From Nanobdellota archaeon (lineage in GTDB: Archaea; Nanobdellota; Nanobdellia; Parvarchaeales; Parvarchaeaceae): a stretch of 40,255 nucleotides of DNA. The notes beneath the pieces are model-generated. The model saw nothing but the letters and a program-made list of their open reading frames with translations, had not been told where the DNA came from and ran no database searches. Within the stretch, counting starts at the first letter, position 1; the number at the start of each line of letters is the position of its first letter. The stretch lies in contig JAJYWD010000005.1 of assembly GCA_021791655.1 (NCBI GenBank), positions 1 to 40,255 of the forward strand, given 5' to 3'. Below are positions 24,665 to 31,554 of the stretch, one piece after another. Made by a program: the position numbers and the translations under genes.

Positions 24665-24692
24665 TGCGGGTTTTCCCGCTCACATTGATAAA
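24665..24692. mobile_element. TnpB left-end hairpin, copy D
   Basis: On the reverse strand TTTATCAATGTGAGCGGGAAAACCCGC lies about 75 bp upstream of the truncated tnpB. GCGGG pairs with CCCGC around TTTT. A GGGATGAAAGCGG motif sits between the hairpin and the gene. TTTAT just outside is shared with two other copies (ACTAT in the fourth) and may be the target or TAM motif. Confidence 0.55.
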
Positions 24693-24726
24693 TATCGTAT
24701 CAAGCATCGAGAATCGTGTGCACTCT

Positions 24727-25089
24727 TTAATCTTTTGCGTGTATTTTTACCACTTTTCCCTTTACTTTTTCCTTGTCGTATCTTTTCTCTAGTTCTCCCA
24801 TTTTGTCCAGAAATGCCTCTCCTAGGTCGAATCCAACCTGATCGGCTATTGCTAGACACGAAAAGAACACATCGGCGGTTTCGTTCTTTACCTTGCGCAA
24901 TAACTCCGAATCTCCGCCTGTCAATAGCTTGGAATCTATCTCCTTTCCGTCTCTCCACATGAAAAGCTCAAGGAGCTCGTTAGCCTCAACCGATGTATTC
25001 GCTGCCAGCTCCTTCGTCGTCTGGAATTTCCTCCAGTCCCTCTGGTCCACAAAGTCCTTTGCTATCTTTTTAAGATTTTCCAAATCCAT
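24727..25089 (-). CDS. MazG-like nucleotide pyrophosphohydrolase
   Basis: This 120-aa all-alpha NTP pyrophosphatase resembles dCTP pyrophosphatase. The metal-binding pattern is present: E35-x2-E38 in SVEANELLELFMW and E70-x2-D73 in VKNETADVFFSCL. QRDWRKFQTTKELA at the start is typical of the DCTPP1-like branch. It removes modified or excess nucleotides (NTP to NMP plus PPi). It is a single-gene unit next to a TnpB remnant. The pyrophosphate it makes would be cleared by the enzyme at 28347. Confidence 0.8.
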   Translation of the reverse strand: MDLENLKKIAKDFVDQRDWRKFQTTKELAANTSVEANELLELFMWRDGKEIDSKLLTGGDSELLRKVKNETADVFFSCLAIADQVGFDLGEAFLDKMGELEKRYDKEKVKGKVVKIHAKD

Positions 25090-25180
25090 ATGGATTTTTA
25101 GATACCCTCCTTTAATAAGTTAAACTATTGGGCTTTTAATGGGCGAAGCTTTGGATCCTGCTATATCCACAATTGATGCA

Positions 25181-26305
25181 TCAGCTTGCCGTGTAATAAT
25201 AGTAGGAAGAAGGCCATGTAGCCGTAGCATACACTCTCGCATTACCTGGAGTTTCTGGATTTGTAAGAGTACTCGCATATGTTACCGGTGCCGATGCAGG
25301 GGTCCAGACACTCACGTGGAGGTTTCCTTCGGGAAAGGCGCCCTTTATAACCCAGAACACGTTGTCGCAAGTGTGATCGGTTATGATGTTAAAGGAAAAG
25401 TTGTAAAGACCAGGTGTAACGGAAATCGATTTTGGCACCTGTATACCGGCTCCCTCAAAGTAACCTACGGCTCCAGACCACGTATTAGATGAAACTGGTT
25501 TATAGAAGAATTCGGTCTGGTCGTCCACAGCTGTATAAAATGTAACATTATCCGAAAAAGACATCGTGCCATACACTTCCCAGCCGTCGTAAGGATAGCC
25601 TTCTGCCGTGTTTATTGCGTATGTTCCATTGTAAAGACCATTCACAGGTGATGCGGGTGTACCAACGCGAGTGTATATACCATAGTAGTCTCCACCACTA
25701 GGTATTCCTGTCGAGCAATCTCCTGCACTGTCTCCACCAACCGCTATGCCGCCCACTATATTCGGTAGCGAAGAGCTCTGTCCAGAAACGGAACCGGATA
25801 CTACACCGGTAAGAACAGAGGGGTTGTTAAAAAAAGAGCCTATGGGCTTATAATAGACCGCAACATTGTCAGAGAACCTAGCCCCAACGGAAGACGGACA
25901 AGAATTGTACACGGCAACCGATGCTGACTGTTGTGGAAGCAGGACAAAATTTTTGGCCATCGTTGCATTTGTGGTGGCACCATCGAATGTTGCTGAAACA
26001 GCGGTGACGTTTATGGTGGTCGACTGCGGATTAAGCACGTTCAGCACAAGGGCGCCAGCCGAGGTGCAGAATGCGCTAACGTCGTAACCCTGGAACCCAG
26101 TAGTGGCTGCGAACGATATTGATGAAGAGGGGTTGAATATACCTAGTGAATACAATACGGCAGCGACTATGACTATGATGAGGATGGCCCAGCCGTAGGT
26201 CATCATGTACTCGAGGGCGGACTGGGATTTTTTGTCTGGTTTGGATAAGTTAATCAGCAAATTTTTCTTTCTGTCTGTGATATATACGGAGGACCCCGGC
26301 TTCAT
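25181..26305 (-). CDS. Pilin-like surface protein with C-terminal beta domain
   Basis: This 374-aa exported protein has a long basic N-terminus and then a pilin-like segment KSQSALEYMMTYGWAILIIV (about 25-45) with the conserved E+5-type glutamate and a hydrophobic helix, expected to be cut by a prepilin peptidase. A stalk similar to that of the protein at 4398-5537 follows (GFQGYDVSAFCTSAGALVL, NSCPSSVGA). The C-terminal ~190 residues are beta-rich with cysteines (DDQTEFFYKP, SVTPGLYNFSFNIITDHTC) and may be a PA14/GLEYA-like sugar-binding domain, though this is not certain. An adhesin role is inferred. Confidence 0.65.
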   Translation of the reverse strand: MKPGSSVYITDRKKNLLINLSKPDKKSQSALEYMMTYGWAILIIVIVAAVLYSLGIFNPSSSISFAATTGFQGYDVSAFCTSAGALVLNVLNPQSTTINVTAVSATFDGATTNATMAKNFVLLPQQSASVAVYNSCPSSVGARFSDNVAVYYKPIGSFFNNPSVLTGVVSGSVSGQSSSLPNIVGGIAVGGDSAGDCSTGIPSGGDYYGIYTRVGTPASPVNGLYNGTYAINTAEGYPYDGWEVYGTMSFSDNVTFYTAVDDQTEFFYKPVSSNTWSGAVGYFEGAGIQVPKSISVTPGLYNFSFNIITDHTCDNVFWVIKGAFPEGNLHVSVWTPASAPVTYASTLTNPETPGNARVYATATWPSSYYYYTAS

Positions 26306-26504
26306 GCCATCACTATGTACTCTCTCGGTTTAATACGTTTCTTTTTACTGTGAGAGGATCGCGATACGCGACTGCCTACCGTACGGGGATCGATGAGGAG
26401 GTAATTAATGCATTAAAGCTTTCTTTTGTCTTTTGGGGCGTGCAACGGAAATCCCTAAATGCTGGCGGAAAGCCTTAAATATGCCACGGCGTCATTAATG
26501 AACA
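26306..26504. other. Upstream region of hisS with short-ORF signals
   Basis: This 200-bp gap lies between the divergent pilin-like gene and hisS. It holds a strong Shine-Dalgarno (GAGGAGGT, 26395-26402) placed 5 nt before ATG CAT TAA (26408-26416), a start-His-stop minimal frame. A 42-codon GTG frame (26350-26478) also spans it. TATA-like TTTAATAC near 26332 fits the pilin-like gene on the reverse strand. None of these short frames can be proved functional. Confidence 0.35.
26475..26482 (+). promoter_or_regulatory. TATA box of the hisS transcript
   Basis: TTAAATAT is centred 26 nt upstream of the ATG at 26505, the same distance as for the ppa and RAM-domain genes. This predicts an mRNA starting at about that ATG, which makes the short leader frame the first thing translated. 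Confidence 0.55.
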
Positions 26505-26579
26505 ATGAGATTTGAAGCTTACAAAAGAAATGGGGAAACCGGTGCGATGATGGAAACTAGCGCCGGCTTAGTTCACTAA
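26505..26579 (+). CDS. 24-codon leader ORF in front of hisS
   Basis: ATG at 26505 sits at the expected transcription start and encodes MRFEAYKRNGETGAMMETSA... ending GLVH and TAA. Its last sense codon is a histidine codon (CAC). It is in the frame one base behind that of HisRS. The HisRS frame becomes open at 26572, just before this stop, so a +1 shift at CAC-TAA-G would fuse the two. A near-perfect inverted repeat covers the stop. It may be a true leader, or the real N-terminus of HisRS separated by an indel. Confidence 0.4.
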   Translation: MRFEAYKRNGETGAMMETSAGLVH

Positions 26580-26584
26580 GTCGG
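26563..26584 (+). repeat. Strong hairpin across the leader ORF stop codon
   Basis: CCGGCTTAGT (26563-26572) and ACTAAGTCGG (26575-26584) pair over 10 bp with one G-T, closing a tiny TC-centred loop. In RNA this is a stable hairpin exactly over the TAA of the leader frame and the only possible frame-switch point to HisRS. Confidence 0.6.
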
Positions 26585-26616
26585 GGACACAAAAGGCACC
26601 GAGCGACAAGAAAACT

Positions 26617-27927
26617 ATACTAAGGCAGCTGAAGGGTGTCAAAGAATTTCTGCCGGACGAACAGTCAAAACGTGAAAAGATTCTTGATGTCCTAAGATCT
26701 AGCTTCAAATTATACGGCTATAACCCGATAGAGACCGGCATATTAGAATATTATGACATAGCCGCGGGCAAATACGCCGGCGGTGAGGAGATACTAAAGG
26801 AAGTGTACAGACTTAAGGACGCCGGAGGAAGGGATCTTTGTCTGAGATACGAACTTACGTTCAAGCTTGCGAAGATTATAGCTCTTAACCGCGGCCTTTC
26901 GCTGCCTATAAAGCGCTATGAGGTTGGTAAAGTGTTTAGGGATGGTCCCGTAAAGGCTGGCAGAAGCAGGGAGTTCACGCAGTGCGACGTGGACGAGATA
27001 GGTACGGACAGCCTGATTGCGGACGCCGAGTTCTCCGCACTTACGAAAAGGGTTTTCTCGGAATTAAATCTCCCAATAATAATAAGATTAAATAACAAGA
27101 AACTCTTGTTTGGCCTGTTGGAAAAGGCAGGTATCCTGGAGAGGGAGTTCGTAAGCGCCGCTCTTTCCATAGACAAGCTGGAGAAAATCGGGAGAACTGG
27201 CGTTATATCGGAAATGGTCTCAAAGGGATTTACCAGAAGTTCCTGCGGGCGCCTATTTGGGTTAATAGAAACCGCTAACGCCGAAAAGGACAACACAAAA
27301 AAGCTGGCGCTCATAGAAGCGAAAATTGGCGAAAATGAAGGAACAAAAGAGTTACGAGACTTTCTTAGGTTTGCAAAGATCTTCGGCACTTACGAGATGA
27401 TAGAATTTAGTCCGACCTTATCCAGGGGTTTGGCTTACTATACCGGAAACATCTGGGAGATTTATGGGCGGGGCGGAACTGTCACCAGTTCGCTGGCGGC
27501 TGGCGGCAGGTGGGATGGGATGATAAACAAAATGTCTGGGGACAAAGGCTCCTACCCAGCGGTCGGCATGACCTTCGGCTTGGATGCTATTTATGATGCG
27601 TTAAATGCAAGGTCGTTCAGAAAGTTCATAAAGCGTAAAGATTCTTGCCCGGTACTTATGGTCGTTCCTATAGACACCGAGGAAGACTGCGTCAGCTTCG
27701 TATCCATGGCCAGAGATTATGGCATAAGGTGCGATATCGCACTCGGCATGAGCGTAAGAAGGGCGTTTGAGTTAGCGGATAAAAGAGCTATACCATTCAT
27801 GGGCGTGATAGGAAGTCGTGAAGCTGCCATTAAAACCGTAACCGTAAAAGACATTTCCTCCGGCGCATCTGAGACACTTTCATGGAAAGACGCAATTTAT
27901 AAGATAAGGAGAGTGAGGTGGCGTTAA
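26617..27927 (+). CDS. hisS: Histidyl-tRNA synthetase, start codon unclear
   Basis: HisRS charges tRNA-His. This protein is complete in its motifs: LKGVKEFLPDE at the start, motif 1-like region, motif 2 FRDGPVKAGRSREFTQCDVDEIG, the HisA loop SRGLAYYTGNIWEIYG, motif 3 AVGMTFGLDAIYD, and a C-terminal anticodon-binding domain (CPVLMVVPIDTEED, GIRCDIALG). Homology-like sequence begins about 26626, but between the in-frame stop at 26569-26571 and there I find no ATG, GTG or TTG. I give ATA at 26617 only as the nearest plausible near-cognate start. The alternative is a +1 frameshift from the leader ORF, or an indel error. It is followed 3 bp later by a small gene. Confidence 0.85.
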   Translation: MLRQLKGVKEFLPDEQSKREKILDVLRSSFKLYGYNPIETGILEYYDIAAGKYAGGEEILKEVYRLKDAGGRDLCLRYELTFKLAKIIALNRGLSLPIKRYEVGKVFRDGPVKAGRSREFTQCDVDEIGTDSLIADAEFSALTKRVFSELNLPIIIRLNNKKLLFGLLEKAGILEREFVSAALSIDKLEKIGRTGVISEMVSKGFTRSSCGRLFGLIETANAEKDNTKKLALIEAKIGENEGTKELRDFLRFAKIFGTYEMIEFSPTLSRGLAYYTGNIWEIYGRGGTVTSSLAAGGRWDGMINKMSGDKGSYPAVGMTFGLDAIYDALNARSFRKFIKRKDSCPVLMVVPIDTEEDCVSFVSMARDYGIRCDIALGMSVRRAFELADKRAIPFMGVIGSREAAIKTVTVKDISSGASETLSWKDAIYKIRRVRWR

Positions 27928-27930
27928 GAT

Positions 27931-28182
27931 ATGGGGGCGTGGATAATAGAATTCCTTGAACGGGACACAGACGAAGAGTCTGCACAAAAGAATAATAATC
28001 GCAATAAAAAGGTAAAGATGCGCGAGCTATGTGGCTTACTGGAAAAGGCAGGCTATGTAAGCGACTATAAAGTCACTAGAGTCTTAGATGCGTACAAAAA
28101 CCGCTATTGCGGCCTGAATTGCGATTATTGCAAAGAGAAAATTCTGGAATTATATATAGACACCAAAGCAAACTACGGATGA
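27931..28182 (+). CDS. Hypothetical 83-aa protein downstream of hisS
   Basis: This small, charged protein (WIIEFLERDTDEESAQKNNN) has a cysteine cluster CGLNCDYCKEK near residue 60-70 and one more cysteine (ELCGLL) upstream, which might bind zinc. I recognise no family. It starts 3 bp after the hisS stop, so it is probably made from the same mRNA. The 160 bp after it contain a CTGGCT/AGCCAG inverted repeat and the TATA box of ppa. Confidence 0.5.
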   Translation: MGAWIIEFLERDTDEESAQKNNNRNKKVKMRELCGLLEKAGYVSDYKVTRVLDAYKNRYCGLNCDYCKEKILELYIDTKANYG

Positions 28183-28316
28183 GTGCTAAAAGTAGGGGGC
28201 TGGCTCTCAAACTCCAAAATAGAAATCTAGCCAGGAAGACTTCTCGATGTAACTCTTTGATATGAGACAGACTCTGGTATTTTGGGTTCCGCCGTACAAA
28301 CTGAAATGGTGAAATC

Positions 28317-28326
28317 TTTAAATATA
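28317..28326 (+). promoter_or_regulatory. TATA box of the inorganic pyrophosphatase gene
   Basis: TTTAAATATA is centred about 26 nt upstream of the ATG at 28347. There is no Shine-Dalgarno before that ATG, so the mRNA is probably leaderless. The box is one of the clearest in the window. Confidence 0.55.
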
Positions 28327-28346
28327 TCCTGCTTTTAGAACTGCAT

Positions 28347-28859
28347 ATGGCTTTGGACAAACAAACGGACGATTTCCCGGACACATTCTATGTGCTGGTC
28401 GAGATACCTTCGGGCAGCAACTGTAAGTATGAATACGACGAGAAACTCGAGATGATAAAGCTCGACAGGGTGCTTTTTACTGCGATGACGTATCCTACGA
28501 ATTACGGCTTTATCCTAGACACGGAAGGAAAGGACGGCGATCCGCTTGACGTTATGGTCATCTCTTCGGTTGCTATAGCGCCGGGGATGATTGTAAAGTG
28601 CAGGGCGCTTGGCGTTGCGGAAATGTCAGACGAGGAAGGCTCCGACAATAAGATAATAGCGGTCCCTATAGACAAAGTGGACCCCGCCTCCGGTGGCTTC
28701 AAGGATGCTAGTGATATACCGCAGAACCTTAAGGACAAGATAAAGCACTTCTTTGAGCACTACAAGGAGCTGGAGAAGGGAAAATTCATGGAGTTCAATG
28801 ATTTCAAGGGAAAGGAAGAGGCCTTGAAGCAGATACGCGAAGCAAGGGTAAAGGTTTAG
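28347..28859 (+). CDS. ppa: Class I inorganic pyrophosphatase
   Basis: This 170-aa enzyme hydrolyses PPi to phosphate, pulling forward reactions such as tRNA charging and nucleotide synthesis. It is full length for the family. VLVEIPSGSNCKYEYDE holds the substrate lysine and arginine-region residues, YPTNYGFI the tyrosine, and EGKDGDPLDVMV (D63-D65-P66-D68) the metal-binding signature DxDPxD. It acts in the cytosol with Mg2+. It stands alone with its own promoter. Confidence 0.92.
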   Translation: MALDKQTDDFPDTFYVLVEIPSGSNCKYEYDEKLEMIKLDRVLFTAMTYPTNYGFILDTEGKDGDPLDVMVISSVAIAPGMIVKCRALGVAEMSDEEGSDNKIIAVPIDKVDPASGGFKDASDIPQNLKDKIKHFFEHYKELEKGKFMEFNDFKGKEEALKQIREARVKV

Positions 28860-28955
28860 TTCCCACGCAATCTGTGCTGTATATTTTTACCTGTTGTGCT
28901 TAGTGAAAAATATGTGTAGTCATATATTAATACGACATTCTCTCTAGGACATTAG

Positions 28956-30185
28956 ATGAAACGGAGCTTGTTCAAACGCCTTGACAACGGGCTTGAGCTC
29001 ATAATAAAACCCACCGATTACCTGCACTCCGTCGGGATAAGCACGGCTGTGGGCTATGGCCCGCTATTCGAAACGCCGGACGTCAGCGGCTCCTCAAACC
29101 TGATAGGTGAGATGCTGTTCAAAGGCACGGAAAAGAGAAGCTATGCAGACGTACGAAAGATTATTAGGCAGAATGCATTGGAGGGGCAAAGGCAAGGATA
29201 TCCTGAGATTACAGCGTACACGCTACAGGCTTCGAATGGCACGCTCGATACTGCACTGGAGTTGCTTAGCGACTGCCTGTCCAATGTTTACTTTGACAAG
29301 AACACGTTAGAAAAGCAGAAAGACGAGCTAGTGCAGAGGAATACGGCCGTTTTGGATGACCACCAATCCTTCCTTTATAAGAGTATGTGGGCTACGCTTT
29401 TCTCGGAGCATGCTTCAAGACTGGACATGTTCGGGAATGCAGAAACCATAAAGAATGTCTCGGCAGATACTCTGGCGTCCATTAAAGGCAAAGGTTATAC
29501 GATGCCGAATACGGTGCTAGTAATAACCGGTAACGTGGAACCGTCAAATGCAGAAGACACCGTGGTAAAGCATTTTGCCGGTCTCCCGCGCACCCGCCCA
29601 GACATCGCAGTTCCGGAACTAGACGTTTCACACAAAAATTACAAGAAAGAGATCAGAAGGCGGGGGTTGTCGCAGTCCTGGGTAATGATGGCATTCAAGA
29701 CTCCGGGGTATACGCCCTCAAACAAGATGTATATGCCTACCACTGTCGTGACCACTAGCTTACTTTCTCGGAGGCTATATAAGGAAGTGAGAGAAAAACG
29801 GGGCCTTGTGTACGGTATACGTTCAAATGGGTTGATATACAGGAATTTCGGTACCGTTATTATAGAGTTCAGTAGCAGACCGGAGGACAGGGAAAGGGTA
29901 AACGACGTGATACAGCTTGAGCTCAATAAATTAAGCAATGGAGAATTGTCTGGTGAAGAGATAAAGAATGCGGTATCAAAGGAGCTAACACGGATGGAAT
30001 TGCTCCTAGATAATCCACACAAGACGGCAGAAAACGGCGCTGTAAACAAATCGCTGTACGGAAACCAGAAAGTGTTGGCTAAGATCAGAAAAGTGGGGCC
30101 TGACGAAATTGTCCAGTTTGTTAATACGCACATGGTACCAGAAAACACGGTAACAATAGATCTGGAGCCGGAGGATAACGTATGA
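28956..30185 (+). CDS. M16-family peptidase subunit lacking the zinc motif
   Basis: This 409-aa protein has the two-domain M16B fold: VGYGPLFETPDVSG and EMLFKGTEKRSY in the N-half, LSRRLYKEVREKRGLVYGIRS in the C-half. Where active members have HxxEH, it reads NLIGE (48-52), so it cannot bind zinc there. It keeps the R-Y motif (about R279, Y286) that binds substrate. This resembles the non-catalytic partner of heterodimeric M16 enzymes such as mitochondrial processing peptidase. It overlaps the active subunit gene by 4 bp. A TATA-like CATATATTAA lies about 30 nt upstream of the ATG. Confidence 0.8.
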   Translation: MKRSLFKRLDNGLELIIKPTDYLHSVGISTAVGYGPLFETPDVSGSSNLIGEMLFKGTEKRSYADVRKIIRQNALEGQRQGYPEITAYTLQASNGTLDTALELLSDCLSNVYFDKNTLEKQKDELVQRNTAVLDDHQSFLYKSMWATLFSEHASRLDMFGNAETIKNVSADTLASIKGKGYTMPNTVLVITGNVEPSNAEDTVVKHFAGLPRTRPDIAVPELDVSHKNYKKEIRRRGLSQSWVMMAFKTPGYTPSNKMYMPTTVVTTSLLSRRLYKEVREKRGLVYGIRSNGLIYRNFGTVIIEFSSRPEDRERVNDVIQLELNKLSNGELSGEEIKNAVSKELTRMELLLDNPHKTAENGAVNKSLYGNQKVLAKIRKVGPDEIVQFVNTHMVPENTVTIDLEPEDNV

Positions 30186-31498
30186 GCGTATACGACTATA
30201 AATCAAAATCCAGCCTCGCGGGAGAAGAGAATTCGAAAAGCGGACCTGCGCTCGGTCCCCTGAGCGAACCGCTTCTGCTGGAAAATAACGTACAGGTACT
30301 GCTGAATCGATTTTTAGGGCTTCACTCGTTTGGCGCTTCTGTGGCTGTGAATTACGGATCGCTGTTTGAGGTGCCGGCGATAAACGGATCAGCGCACTTT
30401 CTGGAGCACATGCTTTTCAAAGGTACTAAGAAACGCACGTGGAAGGAAGAGAGCGCGCTGGTGGAAAGCAGCGGAATGGAGTGGAATGCCACCACAACAA
30501 AGGAGTTAACGAATTTCTATTTCAGCGGACGGCCAAACACCTTGCCGCTAGCCATAGACATTTTGGCTGATAGAATAAAGAACGCCACCCTACCGCCAGA
30601 CGAGTTGGAGAGTGAGAGGGGCCCCGTAACAAATGAAATAAGGGCGGATACGGACGACCCGGAGTGGGCAGCGCACATCGGCCTGGAGAAAGCTCTGTTC
30701 AGCGATGTGCTTTGCGTAGACACGGTCGGCACCGAAGACGCCATGTCAAAAATAAGCAGAGACAAATTGTTTGATATTTACCAACGGAATTATACTCCGG
30801 ACAATATCATCATTTCGGTATACGGAAAATTCAGCTACGAGAAGGCTCTCAACCTAGTAAAGGAGAACTTCGGAGATTTTGACAGGCAGTACGGAGGGAT
30901 GAGCCCTTCTCTTGGATTTACCTACCCAAAGGCAGGGGACCACGTTTCTGAATCGAACGGCATAACTAGTCCTATAAGCTTCATGGGCTTTAGGTTGCCG
31001 GGCGTAAGAGAGATCAACGACAAAGACGACTCATTATGGCCTTCGGTAGAAACGCTGACGTATGTCTTGGACGACTATACGACCGACACTCTAATAAATG
31101 AGCTAAGACTCGCGACCGAGGCCGGGGTGTGGACAGAGTATAATAAAAATTTGGGCGGCCTCTTCCTTTACATGCGCACAAATGACAGCAAGTTAGAATC
31201 AACTAGAGACCTTATCGTAAAAAAACTGGACAGTATAATACTGGGGGAAACTAGCGAGGAGGAACTGAAGGCTTGTACAAGAAGAATGAACATCCACGAT
31301 GAAAGACACTTGGATAACTCATCAAGGATGGCACGGGCGCTCGCAAGAAATCAGATGCTGTACGGCAGAAATTCCATACTGACTTCTCCAGTCAACAGAG
31401 AAAGCATAATGAAATACGCCGAACTGTACCTTAACCCGAAGTACCTAGTTTCATTTTCACTTGTACCAAAAAAGCAAGAGCAAATCTCTTGTTCTTAA
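30182..31498 (+). CDS. M16-family zinc peptidase, catalytic subunit
   Basis: This 438-aa M16B metallopeptidase has the inverted zinc motif HFLEH (72-76) and the third ligand E152 in GPVTNEIRADTDD, 76 residues later, as in the family. In the C-half the R-Y motif is altered (INELRLATEAGVW, with W for Y), which fits a partner supplying substrate binding. Together with the preceding inactive subunit it probably forms a two-chain peptidase that degrades peptides or trims proteins. No signal peptide is seen, so it is cytosolic. Its start codon overlaps the stop of its partner by 4 bp. Confidence 0.85.
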   Translation: MSVYDYKSKSSLAGEENSKSGPALGPLSEPLLLENNVQVLLNRFLGLHSFGASVAVNYGSLFEVPAINGSAHFLEHMLFKGTKKRTWKEESALVESSGMEWNATTTKELTNFYFSGRPNTLPLAIDILADRIKNATLPPDELESERGPVTNEIRADTDDPEWAAHIGLEKALFSDVLCVDTVGTEDAMSKISRDKLFDIYQRNYTPDNIIISVYGKFSYEKALNLVKENFGDFDRQYGGMSPSLGFTYPKAGDHVSESNGITSPISFMGFRLPGVREINDKDDSLWPSVETLTYVLDDYTTDTLINELRLATEAGVWTEYNKNLGGLFLYMRTNDSKLESTRDLIVKKLDSIILGETSEEELKACTRRMNIHDERHLDNSSRMARALARNQMLYGRNSILTSPVNRESIMKYAELYLNPKYLVSFSLVPKKQEQISCS

Positions 31499-31554
31499 AG
31501 TAACCCCCACTTTCTTGTTCAGTTCTGGATTGTGTTTACAAATCACTCTAGGGA

